Assembly: GCA_041650055.1 (NCBI GenBank)
Contig: JBAZLV010000002.1
Coordinates: 97,824-161,823, forward strand
Reading direction: 5' to 3'
Length of the DNA: 64,000 bases
From: JBAZLV01 sp041650055
GTDB lineage: Bacteria; Nitrospirota; UBA9217
Shown: piece by piece, positions 51,266 to 59,345 of the stretch
Layout: each line of letters opens with the position of its first letter
How positions within the stretch are numbered: the stretch's first letter is position 1
Translations under genes and position numbers: made by a program
Notes under the pieces: model-generated
Database searches by the model: none
The model's input: only the letters and a program-made list of their open reading frames with translations
Told to the model about the DNA's origin: nothing

Positions 51266-51673
51266 TCAATTTCTTTTCTTGACGATGGAGGAAGAAAACT
51301 TTCTCCCTGTCTTTGCTTCCAGTTCACGTCTCGCCTTTTTGGCAATGCCACCGCCTTTTTTACCGGCAACCTTGTTTTCGTCCACGCCGACTGCGTTCAT
51401 AGTCTCTGCTATCTGACGGTGGATGTCGGTAAGATATTGCTTGCCATCGGCAGCTTTCAGTTTCAGTCGGTGACAATTTGTCACCGACTGACTTCCTTCC
51501 TTTTTCAGGCGTTCTTTCAGCTTGTTCCAGTATTTGCGTGACGTCTGATAATCCGGTTGCTGGGTTAACGCCTGAATAATATTCACCACGGAAAAATACC
51601 AGGTTTCGGATTCTTCATTATACACTCTGCGAATTTTATAATTTTCAAATACAGCAAGCGAGTTTTCTTTCAT
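51266..51673 (-). CDS. Bro-N family protein (DinD/antirepressor-like), short
   Basis: 135 residues. N-terminal Bro-N domain (IRRVYNEESETWYFSVVNII, RKYWNKLKERLKKEGSQ), common in phage antirepressors and plasmid/restriction loci. The C terminus (AGKKGGGIAKKARRELEAKTGRKF) resembles the end of DinD-like proteins, so the middle portion appears deleted. ATG at 51673 with GAGGG. Same strand just upstream of mod, 34 bases away; may belong to the same unit. Confidence 0.7.
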   Translation of the reverse strand: MKENSLAVFENYKIRRVYNEESETWYFSVVNIIQALTQQPDYQTSRKYWNKLKERLKKEGSQSVTNCHRLKLKAADGKQYLTDIHRQIAETMNAVGVDENKVAGKKGGGIAKKARRELEAKTGRKFSSSIVKKRN

Positions 51674-51746
51674 AGTTTCCCTCTTCTACAGCTTCCCCGG
51701 TTCCAGGTTCGCAGTTTTTCATCAACCTGCATAAGAAGAGACCTTC

Positions 51747-51923
51747 ATGTTTCGTTCGTTACTAAAGGAGATAATTCATTTCTGGATGGATTCTCAATCA
51801 GCCAATGCCCTCTTTTTGACCATGGCCAATCGCCCGAATTGTTTAAAACATTACTATAAGCATATAGAAAAGTCCAGAAAAGAGATGAGTACTATTCGTG
51901 AGTGTTGGAACGTATTGGCATAA
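51747..51923 (+). CDS. Possible small ORF, unknown
   Basis: A 58-residue frame starts MFRSLLKEIIHFWMD and ends with a Lys/His/Tyr-rich helix (CLKHYYKHIEKSRKEM). It is helical in appearance, but there is no convincing ribosome site. It may be the fragment of a larger gene or chance. Nothing else is seen in 51674-51960. Confidence 0.25.
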   Translation: MFRSLLKEIIHFWMDSQSANALFLTMANRPNCLKHYYKHIEKSRKEMSTIRECWNVLA

Positions 51924-51960
51924 AACCAGGCCGGATATTTACAAATTATTTGCACCTATT

Positions 51961-52115
51961 TCGTCATTGCGAGGAGCGTTTTTGCGACGTGGCAATCTGA
52001 ACACATGTTATTGTCATTTCGAACAAAGTGAGAAATCTTTCAAGATTCCTCAATCGCTTCGCTCTTCGGAATGACCGACGGAATCATGAGATTGCTTCGC
52101 TCTGCTCGCAAAGAC
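51961..52115. repeat. Nested fold-back repeats
   Basis: The outer element is the GTCATTGCGAGGAGC...GAGATTGCTTCGC...GCTCGCAAAGAC family also found at 9991-10087. Inside it, 52012-52075 is a second family (GTCATTTCGAACAAAGTGAG to CTTCGGAATGAC), itself an imperfect palindrome. One repeat inserted into another. Confidence 0.7.
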
Positions 52116-52174
52116 ACAAAAGAATTTTCGATAGCTGATAGGATTTATTTTGGTTAGTGAGATTTTCTTGTGAC

Positions 52175-52288
52175 CTACACATTAAACCGGAACTCGATCA
52201 TATCCCCGTCCTTTACTTCATAGGTCTTTCCCTCAAGCCTGAAATGTCCTTTTGCTCGTGCTGCACTCATACTGCCGCTGGCGAGCAG
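52175..52288 (-). pseudogene. C-terminal fragment of the YchF GTPase
   Basis: 37 codons ending at a TAG (52175) read LLASGSMSAARAKGHFRLEG, then a DGDMIEFRFNV end, which is the characteristic last TGS-domain segment of redox-regulated ATPase YchF. The rest of the gene is gone; upstream DNA in this frame (Ser-Ala-Val-Lys) does not match. The intact gene was probably split by rearrangement or lost here. 52116-52174 and 52289-52482 show nothing else. Confidence 0.65.
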
Positions 52289-52482
52289 TTGACTCTTAAC
52301 AGCGGACGTTTGTTTTAAGCATCAATATAATTATCCATAAGCAATTCAGAAGTGAATCTTTTGTTTGCAACTATTGTTGTATTATCTGAAGAACAATTTA
52401 TGATCTCGACACTATTGTGACATGCTGCTGCTATACTGTATTCCAGCATCAATGAAGCAATCTCATTAAAAAGGAGGATGAA

Positions 52483-53034
52483 ATGAAGAAAATTATTCTT
52501 GTATCAGTAGTATTGATTCTTGCACTAGCGCTCTTCGCAGGCTGCGCCAAAATGAAAGGTCAAACAGCGGGTGAGTACCTTGATGATTCGACTATCACGG
52601 CAAGAGTCAATGCCGCTATCCTGAAAGATGCAGATGCACAGTATTTTAAGACGGATGTGACAACAACGAATGGCGATGTTGTTCTTCAGGGATTTGTGAA
52701 CAGCAGGGAAACTGAACAGCGGCTTATCTCGAAAATTAAGCAAATCGAAGGTGTAAAGTCAGTCCGCAGCCTTTTGAAAGTTGATCCTTCCATGACCGGG
52801 TCAACCGCAGGTGAATACATTGACGATGTTGGAATTACAGCGAAAGCAAATGCGGTCATCGTACGAGATTCGGATGCAAACTATCTCAAGATCGATGTAA
52901 CGACAACCCGGGGAGATGTTGTCCTTCAGGGCTTTGTAAACAGCAGAGAAACCGAACAACGCCTTATAGCAAAAATCAAGCAGATCGAAGGTGTAAAATC
53001 AGTGAAAAGTCTTCTTAAAATTCAAGACAGGTAA
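52483..53034 (+). CDS. Lipoprotein with two BON domains
   Basis: 183 residues: signal peptide with lipobox LFAGC (Cys 21), then two near-identical BON domains (about 30-100 and 108-180), each with the TNGDVVLQGFVNSRETEQRL / TRGDVVLQGFVNSRETEQRL block. An internal duplication of recent date. BON proteins bind phospholipid or maintain the outer membrane under stress. The ATG has a strong AAGGAGG site. It lies next to heat-shock genes. Confidence 0.88.
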   Translation: MKKIILVSVVLILALALFAGCAKMKGQTAGEYLDDSTITARVNAAILKDADAQYFKTDVTTTNGDVVLQGFVNSRETEQRLISKIKQIEGVKSVRSLLKVDPSMTGSTAGEYIDDVGITAKANAVIVRDSDANYLKIDVTTTRGDVVLQGFVNSRETEQRLIAKIKQIEGVKSVKSLLKIQDR

Positions 53035-53040
53035 CATAGC

Positions 53041-53084
53041 AAGGCATCTCAAAAGATATTTTCCCTTATCCTATGAGATGCCTT
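53041..53084 (+). terminator. Terminator after the BON gene
   Basis: AAGGCATCTCA (53041-53051) pairs with TGAGATGCCTT (53074-53084). The 11-bp stem is strong but the loop is 22 bases and the T-tract is short. Confidence 0.5.
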
Positions 53085-53232
53085 TGCTGCCTGAACCGGT
53101 GGTATTGTAACGCCTATTTGCACACGAACTGAAATCTACTAAAAATAATTTCTATCCCTGATAATAATTTTATCCTTATAGATTTTGCGAGGTCTCATAA
53201 ACGATATTTTTGCATAATTACTTTTATACCTC

Positions 53233-53261
53233 TTGACAATTAAAAAAAAATTTGTTAAAAA
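53233..53261 (+). promoter_or_regulatory. Promoter of the hsp20-htrA operon
   Basis: TTGACA (53233-53238), 17-base A/T spacer, TAAAAA (53256-53261). The predicted transcription start coincides with the CIRCE element. Confidence 0.65.
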
Positions 53262-53269
53262 AAAACCTA

Positions 53270-53296
53270 CTAGCACTCTCTGTCATAGAGTGCTAG
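53270..53296 (+). promoter_or_regulatory. CIRCE operator (HrcA-binding site)
   Basis: CTAGCACTC-N9-GAGTGCTAG, a perfect 9-bp inverted repeat with exactly nine bases between. It is the classical CIRCE sequence bound by the heat-shock repressor HrcA. It lies at the transcription start of the first hsp20 gene. HrcA itself is not in the window. Confidence 0.92.
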
Positions 53297-53341
53297 AAAT
53301 AAATATTGCAACTATTTCAATTGGTTAAGGAGGGTAATACG

Positions 53342-53767
53342 ATGTGGACGGATTTTGATAGATTTGGGTTATATGGTCCGTGGCGTGCTTTTGATCGTCT
53401 CCATCGCACAACATCGGGGGTTCTTTCCCAATCAACGAGTGATTTTCCTGCTATCAATGTATGGGCTGATGGAGACAATCATGTCCTTACTGCAGAACTT
53501 CCCGGTATTGAACCAAAAGACGTTGAAATCTCAATTGCAGGAAGATCAGTGACAATCCGTGGAATACGGAAAACGGATGAGCCATGTGAGGGCGAATGTG
53601 TGCATCGTCAGGAACGATGGGAAGGTAAATTCACACGATCTATTGAGCTTCCTCATGTGATTGACCAGAACAAAGTCGAAGCAATCTTCAGCAAAGGCGT
53701 GCTTCAAGTGGTTCTGCCACGAGCGGAATCAGATAAACCGCGCAAGATTGCCATCAAAACGGAATAA
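53342..53767 (+). CDS. Small heat-shock protein, Hsp20 family (first)
   Basis: 141 residues. Alpha-crystallin domain from about residue 38 (FPAINVWADGDNHVLTAELPGI...) to the FSKGVLQVVLPRAE end, with the SVTIRGIRKTDEPCEGECVHRQERWEGKF loop. ATP-independent holdase. ATG at 53342 with AAGGAGGG. The first gene of the CIRCE operon. Confidence 0.93.
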   Translation: MWTDFDRFGLYGPWRAFDRLHRTTSGVLSQSTSDFPAINVWADGDNHVLTAELPGIEPKDVEISIAGRSVTIRGIRKTDEPCEGECVHRQERWEGKFTRSIELPHVIDQNKVEAIFSKGVLQVVLPRAESDKPRKIAIKTE

Positions 53768-53777
53768 GGAGGATGCC

Positions 53778-54185
53778 ATGACGGATACAAATCGAGATAT
53801 GACAAAAAAGGAAGCGCCTGTTCCCGAAGGCGTTGAACGTACAAGCCAGCGCAGGATTTATAAACCTGACGTCGATATTGTAGAACGGAAAAATGATACA
53901 CTGCTTGCCGCGGACATGCCGGGTGTCGATGAACGATCACTCGATATTACGCTCGAAAAAAATATGCTGACCATCAAAGGGTCCGTGCAACCGGAAATCC
54001 CCCAGGGTTATCGGCAGATTTACTCTGAATACCCGGTTGGCGATTATGAGCGTGTGTTTACGCTTTCCGATGAAGTGGATAAGGGAAATATCCAGGCAAC
54101 GATCAAAAATGGAGTTTTGAAACTGCTTCTTCCAAAATCTACCGTAGCAATATCCCGAAAAATTTCAGTCAAAGCAGGGCAATAA
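53778..54185 (+). CDS. Small heat-shock protein, Hsp20 family (second)
   Basis: 135 residues. N-terminal arm (1-35) then an alpha-crystallin domain: LLAADMPGVDERSLDITLEK, YERVFTLSDEVDKGNIQATI, NGVLKLLLPKS. ATG at 53778 with AAGGAGG, 10 bases after the previous stop. Likely forms mixed oligomers with its neighbours; that is inference. Confidence 0.92.
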   Translation: MTDTNRDMTKKEAPVPEGVERTSQRRIYKPDVDIVERKNDTLLAADMPGVDERSLDITLEKNMLTIKGSVQPEIPQGYRQIYSEYPVGDYERVFTLSDEVDKGNIQATIKNGVLKLLLPKSTVAISRKISVKAGQ

Positions 54186-54199
54186 GCAGGAGGTGCGTT

Positions 54200-54691
54200 A
54201 TGGATATTAAAAACCTTATCCCCTTCAGGAAAAAGAATCCTGCAAGCAGCCAGGCAGAAGAAAATCCTTTTTCCCAATTACAACGTGAAATGAACCGGAT
54301 GTTTGATTCCTTTGCTCATACGATGAGTATGAGTGCTGCTCCTGAATTTTCTGGATCGTTCATGCCGCGTGTGGATGTATCTGAAAATGACAAGGCAATC
54401 TTGATTACGGCCGAGCTTCCTGGTATGAGTGAAAAAGATATCGACATATCGATCTCTGAAGATGTTCTTGTCATCCGGGGTGAAAAGAAAGAGGATAAAG
54501 AGGAAAAAAGCAAAAATTATTACTATTCGGAACGGTCCTTCGGATCGTTCAACAGGTCAATTCCCCTTCCACGCGAAATCAATGCGGACAAGATTTCCGC
54601 TGATTTCAAAAAGGGAATCCTGACCGTCACGCTTCCCAAATCAGCCAAAACAATGGCTGATGTAAAAAAAATACCCATAAAAACGGAGTAA
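54200..54691 (+). CDS. Small heat-shock protein, Hsp20 family (third)
   Basis: 163 residues. Longer N-terminal arm (1-50, MFDSFAHTMSM), alpha-crystallin domain with MPRVDVSENDKAILITAELP, YYYSERSFGSFNRSIPLP and FKKGILTVTLPKS, and a C-terminal I-x-I type end (KKIPIKTE). Typical class A Hsp20. GGAGG site before the ATG. Cytoplasmic. Confidence 0.93.
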   Translation: MDIKNLIPFRKKNPASSQAEENPFSQLQREMNRMFDSFAHTMSMSAAPEFSGSFMPRVDVSENDKAILITAELPGMSEKDIDISISEDVLVIRGEKKEDKEEKSKNYYYSERSFGSFNRSIPLPREINADKISADFKKGILTVTLPKSAKTMADVKKIPIKTE

Positions 54692-54702
54692 CATGTTCGA
54701 TC

Positions 54703-54731
54703 ATGCCGGCAGGCTCCATGTCTGCCGGCAT
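54703..54731 (+). other. Intercistronic hairpin between hsp20 and htrA
   Basis: ATGCCGGCAG (54703-54712), nine-base loop, CTGCCGGCAT (54722-54731): a perfect 10-bp GC-rich stem without a T-tract. May stabilise the upstream mRNA or reduce read-through into htrA. Confidence 0.55.
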
Positions 54732-54767
54732 TGGTATCGAATAACTTTTATTACATGGAGAACCGGT

Positions 54768-56207
54768 ATGAAAATGACCATCAAAAAGCTGCAAAGCACC
54801 ATTCTGATCATCTTCGTTCTTGTTGTGTCGTGTGCGTTTGTTCTGTCCAAAGAGTCTTTCGGCGTTTCCTCTGAAACAACACAATTTCTGAGTACGTTAG
54901 GCAATGCCCTCTCGGAGGTAGCGGAAACGGCACGTCCTGCGGTCGTGAATATCTCGACAACGTCCACAGTCACCCGGGAAGAAAATCCTTTCGGCGGCAT
55001 GTTCAATGATCCTTTTTTCCGTCGATTTTTCGGGGATCAATTTGACCATCGGGACCAAAAACAGAAATTCAAGAAATCAGCGCTCGGCTCGGGAGTGATT
55101 GTGACCGAGGATGGTTATATCCTTACGAACAATCATGTTGTGAAAGAGGCTGACGAAATAAAGATCGTTCTGAATGACAAACGAGAATTTAAAGGCAGGG
55201 TTGTCGGCTCTGATCCAAAAACCGATCTTGCCGTTGTCAAAATCGATGCAGAAAAACTGCCGACCGTCAAAATGGGAGATTCAGGAGTTTTGAAAACCGG
55301 TGATGTCGTAGTTGCCATCGGGAATCCCTTCGGTTTAAGCCAGACCATCACCATGGGCATTGTAAGTGCTGTAGGAAGATCAAACGTCGGCATCGCGGAT
55401 TTCGAGGATTTTATCCAAACCGACGCTGCCATTAACCCGGGAAATTCAGGTGGCGCTTTGGTGAACGCAAAGGGAGAATTGATCGGCATCAATACCGCGA
55501 TTTTCTCGACCAGCGGCGGGTATATGGGTATCGGATTTGCCATTCCCTCAAATATGGCAAAATCCATCATGGACAGCATTATTAAAAACGGGAAAGTGAT
55601 CCGCGGGTGGATGGGTGTAAGCATTCAGAATCTTACAAACGAGCTGGCTGAATCGCTCGGGATCAAAGATACCAGCGGAGCGCTTGTTTCCGGAGTAGAA
55701 AAGAATAGTCCTGCGGATCAAGCAGGGATCAAGCGTGGAGATATCATCACGGCATTGCATGGCAAAAAAATCGCTGATTCGAGCGCATTACGAAACATGG
55801 TGTCATCAACAACTCCGGGAACAAAAACAGACGTTACCCTTATACGGGAAGGCAAGGAAAAGAAGCTTGCGATTACGCTCGGGGAATCCAAGGAAAAAAG
55901 TGCACTCGGAAAATCGGATTATGCGAATGTGATGAAAGGAGTTATCGTACAGGAATTAACCCAGGATGTACGAGAAAAACTAAACATTCCTGAAAATATC
56001 GAAGGAGTCATTGTTACGGGAATGAGCCAGAATAGTCCTGCCCGCAGTCAATTGAGAATCCATGATGTTATTCAGGAGATAAGCAGACATCCGGTACAAA
56101 ATATCAAAGAGTATGATCAGGCGGTTTCAAAAATCAAGGAAAAGAGCTCGGCGCTTTTGCTTATTTACCGGAATAAGGGGTCTCTCTATATCACTATAAA
56201 ACCATAA
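54768..56207 (+). CDS. Periplasmic serine protease/chaperone HtrA (DegP/DegQ type)
   Basis: 479 residues. An N-terminal signal/anchor (about 8-28), protease domain with His in ILTNNHVV, Asp in KTDLAVVKID and Ser in NPGNSGGALVN, then two PDZ domains (about 280-375 and 385-478). Degrades or refolds misfolded envelope proteins. ATG at 54768 with GGAG seven bases upstream; the longer frame to 54693 lacks a ribosome site. Co-transcribed with the Hsp20 genes, apparently under the same CIRCE control. Confidence 0.94.
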   Translation: MKMTIKKLQSTILIIFVLVVSCAFVLSKESFGVSSETTQFLSTLGNALSEVAETARPAVVNISTTSTVTREENPFGGMFNDPFFRRFFGDQFDHRDQKQKFKKSALGSGVIVTEDGYILTNNHVVKEADEIKIVLNDKREFKGRVVGSDPKTDLAVVKIDAEKLPTVKMGDSGVLKTGDVVVAIGNPFGLSQTITMGIVSAVGRSNVGIADFEDFIQTDAAINPGNSGGALVNAKGELIGINTAIFSTSGGYMGIGFAIPSNMAKSIMDSIIKNGKVIRGWMGVSIQNLTNELAESLGIKDTSGALVSGVEKNSPADQAGIKRGDIITALHGKKIADSSALRNMVSSTTPGTKTDVTLIREGKEKKLAITLGESKEKSALGKSDYANVMKGVIVQELTQDVREKLNIPENIEGVIVTGMSQNSPARSQLRIHDVIQEISRHPVQNIKEYDQAVSKIKEKSSALLLIYRNKGSLYITIKP

Positions 56208-56247
56208 AACGAAAACCGTCTCTCTAAGAAAAGTAATTTTTATCATC

Positions 56248-56275
56248 AAGGCCGGAAAACATCCCGGCCTTTTTT
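56248..56275 (+). terminator. Rho-independent terminator of the hsp20-htrA operon
   Basis: AAGGCCGG / CCGGCCTT stem with an eight-base loop and a run of six Ts. Confidence 0.88.
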
Positions 56276-56372
56276 ACGCGTAAAGCTGGTTGTTTTCCGG
56301 GTGTCTTTTCGTTACAATATTGAAGACGATACAGCTCAATTGAAATAACCATGCAACGCAAAGGGATTTCTT

Positions 56373-57767
56373 ATGACTGACAACTTTCCTGCTCGTGCCT
56401 GCACATATTTGGATAATCATCTTTCACACTATGTGGAAAATCTTAAAAATCTTATACGCATCCCCAGCATCAGTTTTCCTGGATTTGATTCTGAGCCAGT
56501 AAAAAAATGCGCTGAAGCAGTCATGAATCTGCTCAAAAAAAGCGGGCTGCAGGATATGCAGTTGCTCGAAGCAGAAAGCGGATACCCAACCGTGTTCGGT
56601 CAATGGATGAATGCCGGGAACAAACCAACGATATTGCTGTATGCCCATTATGACGTTCAACCACCGGGCAAAGAAGCATCTTGGAAAAGCCCGCCATTTG
56701 AACCTGAGGAAAGAAACGGCCGATTGTATGGACGAGGGTCCGCTGACGATAAAGGCGGAGTAGTAATGCACGCAGCCGCAGTGCGTTCCTTTCTTGAATC
56801 AGTCGGAACGCTGCCGGTGAATGTCAAAGTAGTGATTGAAGGTGAGGAAGAAATCGGTTCCCGGAATCTGGATAGTTTGCTGAAACGCAATCCGGACCTT
56901 TTTCAGGCTGATGTGATCTGCATTGCGGATAGTGAAAATTTCGACAGCACCGTGCCGTCGCTTACTGCTTCGCTCCGCGGGATCGTCACGGTAACCGTAG
57001 AAGTGCGATCGCTTCGTTCAAGCCTTCATTCAGGCACCTGGGGCGGCCCTATCCCTGATCCGGCTCTTGCGCTCGCAAAAATGATTGCAGGACTCGTGGA
57101 TGCAGATGGAAAGCCTGCTCTCCCGGGAATGATGAACCGGGTCCGACCCCTTTCCTCATACGAACGTGAGGAACTTGAGAAGCTGCCCTTTGAGGAGTCT
57201 GTATTCCGGAAGCAAGCTGGTCTGGTGGAAAGCGCCCGGATGACCCGTAAAAAAACTGCGTATGAAAATATGTGGCATCTTCCTTCTATCGCAATCAACG
57301 CTCTTGAAGCAAGCAGCCGAAAACAAGCTGCAAATATCATCAATGACGCTGCCTGGGCCCGGATAGGCATCCGGATCGTTCCTGACATGGATCCCGAGGA
57401 AACATTGCAGCAGCTTAAACAATATCTTGTGAATCAGGCTCCCTGGGGCGTGCAGGTTACGATAGAACCAGAAACTCCCGCAGGATGGTGGAAAATGAAT
57501 ATTGAAGACCCCTTGTTTCAGGTAGGGCTTAACGCGCTTGAACAGGGATATGGGCGCAAACCGGTTATTATCGGCGCAGGCGGGTCTATTCCTTTTGTAA
57601 AAACGATCACGACAGCATTAGGAAATGCCCCTGCCCTTTTATTCGGAGTAGGAGACCCTTATTCCGCTCAGCATTCGGAAAATGAAAGCATCTTGATCTC
57701 AGACTGGCAAAAAGGCTGCCGGAGCCTTATGTATCTCCTTGATGGATTATCCCGGCTTGACGGTTGA
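56373..57767 (+). CDS. M20 family dipeptidase
   Basis: 464 residues, full length for the CNDP/DapE-like M20 dipeptidases. Metal ligands and catalytic residues: LLYAHYDVQPPG (His, Asp), GRGSADDKGG (Asp), IEGEEEIGSRN (Glu-Glu), and a late His in DPYSAQHSENES. A dimerisation domain lies at about 180-350. Hydrolyses dipeptides in the cytoplasm with two zinc or manganese ions. Confidence 0.92.
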   Translation: MTDNFPARACTYLDNHLSHYVENLKNLIRIPSISFPGFDSEPVKKCAEAVMNLLKKSGLQDMQLLEAESGYPTVFGQWMNAGNKPTILLYAHYDVQPPGKEASWKSPPFEPEERNGRLYGRGSADDKGGVVMHAAAVRSFLESVGTLPVNVKVVIEGEEEIGSRNLDSLLKRNPDLFQADVICIADSENFDSTVPSLTASLRGIVTVTVEVRSLRSSLHSGTWGGPIPDPALALAKMIAGLVDADGKPALPGMMNRVRPLSSYEREELEKLPFEESVFRKQAGLVESARMTRKKTAYENMWHLPSIAINALEASSRKQAANIINDAAWARIGIRIVPDMDPEETLQQLKQYLVNQAPWGVQVTIEPETPAGWWKMNIEDPLFQVGLNALEQGYGRKPVIIGAGGSIPFVKTITTALGNAPALLFGVGDPYSAQHSENESILISDWQKGCRSLMYLLDGLSRLDG

Positions 57768-57825
57768 CTTTGCGGCATACTCATGCTTTAATCTAAGATA
57801 ATTGCAACCGGGAGGAATTGCGTGT

Positions 57826-58542
57826 ATGTCGGAAAAACATTCCGTACTCATTATTTGCCATTCAGCTGCAGGACAGATGTATCTCGGTGTTCTCCTGAAC
57901 CGCATCTGGTATTCGCCTATTCTCGTCCGAACGGTCGAAGAAGGGATTCGGTTCGCGCAAAGAACAGAGTTTTCCCTCATTCTTTTCGATGGTGACATCC
58001 CGCAAACGGAATTACAGCCTGCTCTTGCGCTTTTGAGAACTGACCCCGCGCTTAAGGAACTCCCGCTTGTTGTCTTTATATCAGATTCTTCCCTGCAGGA
58101 ATCACTGGTCAACCAGGGATGCTCTGCAGTACTCGTAAAACCGCTCGATTTGACCATCCTGTATGGCGTGCTGCATCGCTTGAGCGGACAACCCAGAAAT
58201 GCCCCTCGCATTGCGGTTAAAATCAAGGTCGAAATATTGGAAGGTACTCCGGAAAAGACATTAACCTGCGTAAATATATCGGAAGGCGGAATGTATCTCA
58301 GAACAATGAACCCACTTCCCGAAGGAACCTGCCTTCATCTAAAATTCAACCTCCCACACGATAATCAGTCGATTGACCTTATTGCTGAAGTTGTTCGAAC
58401 ACTGAAACTCGATGGCCAGCTAACATCGGATCCCGGCATGGGACTTCATTTCATTGATATGCAGGAAGACGTATTAATCAGGATAAGAAATTTTGTGGAA
58501 TGGGAAATGACCGGCGATCTCGAGTGGGAAGCAACTCTTTGA
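57826..58542 (+). CDS. Receiver-PilZ response regulator
   Basis: 238 residues. Residues 1-120 are a receiver domain: VLIICHSAAG start, candidate phospho-Asp in LILFDGDIP, and Lys in VLVKPLD. Residues 125-238 are a PilZ domain with the c-di-GMP motifs RNAPR (RxxxR) and NISEGGMYL in place of DxSxxGxxL. The Asp-to-Asn change may weaken ligand binding. A c-di-GMP effector also open to phosphorylation; the target is unknown. ATG at 57826 after GGAGG; a TTG at 57802 is upstream of that site and unlikely. Confidence 0.85.
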   Translation: MSEKHSVLIICHSAAGQMYLGVLLNRIWYSPILVRTVEEGIRFAQRTEFSLILFDGDIPQTELQPALALLRTDPALKELPLVVFISDSSLQESLVNQGCSAVLVKPLDLTILYGVLHRLSGQPRNAPRIAVKIKVEILEGTPEKTLTCVNISEGGMYLRTMNPLPEGTCLHLKFNLPHDNQSIDLIAEVVRTLKLDGQLTSDPGMGLHFIDMQEDVLIRIRNFVEWEMTGDLEWEATL

Positions 58543-58559
58543 TTGCCGGTCAATCGGGA

Positions 58560-59252
58560 TCAGGATCCAAGCAATTTTTCGTTTACGGTTACCAGTGTTT
58601 TGTTCGAAAGTTCCTTCAGATAGCCGGTAAGCGCTTCACGTTGTTTTGAAGCGAGAAGAGAGCCACGGAACGCATCTTTGTTCTTTACAAAATCTTCAGG
58701 TTTTGCCTGTGAATGACTCTTGAGGTATGCAGCAGCAAGCTCCGGATCCGTAACAGCAACACTATCCTTCACGAGCTGTATCAGCTTCTGTCTGAGTAAT
58801 ACTCCCCGCTGATTCGCCTCAAAAATAGCCGGTCTCATATTGATGCTGTCCAAAGCCCGTTCATATCGGGTTCTGTCGAACTTCCCGTCACGAAGAAACG
58901 ATGGTTCCTTCATGATCACTGCCTGAAGTTCAGCATCGCTGACCGTTAATCCGATTCGTTCGGCTTCCTTCTGAAGCAGCCGCTCCGAAATCATATCCCG
59001 GACGGTCTGAACTTTAAGCTCTTTTGCCATTGATTCATTGAACTGGTCCTTCATAATGGCACGGTACATTTCATACGTATTCCGGTATACCCGATAAAAA
59101 TCGTCCTTGGTGATTACATCATCTCCCACCTTGGCAACAGCTCCTCCTCCAATATCAGCAGGATAAATCCCGAAGAAAAGAAAGGTAACCGTAATGACGC
59201 TGACGGTAATCCACATCAGCCATTTCATGTTTTTTCGCATTGATTCAAGCAT
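58560..59252 (-). CDS. SurA/PpiD-like N-terminal chaperone without a PPIase domain
   Basis: 230 residues. A single N-terminal membrane anchor (about 10-29, WLMWITVSVITVTFLFFGIY) and a SurA_N-like chaperone region (VAKVGDDVITKDDFYRVY, then RDMISERLLQKEAERIGL). The parvulin domain found in PpiD is absent, so it is either a short form or a truncated gene without a visible scar. Periplasmic folding helper. ATG at 59252 after a G-rich site. Confidence 0.82.
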   Translation of the reverse strand: MLESMRKNMKWLMWITVSVITVTFLFFGIYPADIGGGAVAKVGDDVITKDDFYRVYRNTYEMYRAIMKDQFNESMAKELKVQTVRDMISERLLQKEAERIGLTVSDAELQAVIMKEPSFLRDGKFDRTRYERALDSINMRPAIFEANQRGVLLRQKLIQLVKDSVAVTDPELAAAYLKSHSQAKPEDFVKNKDAFRGSLLASKQREALTGYLKELSNKTLVTVNEKLLGS

Positions 59253-59345
59253 TGAGAACGCCCCCTTGTGCGGTACTGATAATTACGAAACGTATTTTAA
59301 ATCACTCCGAAAAAAAAGCCAACCACTTTTTCATGACCAAACCCG

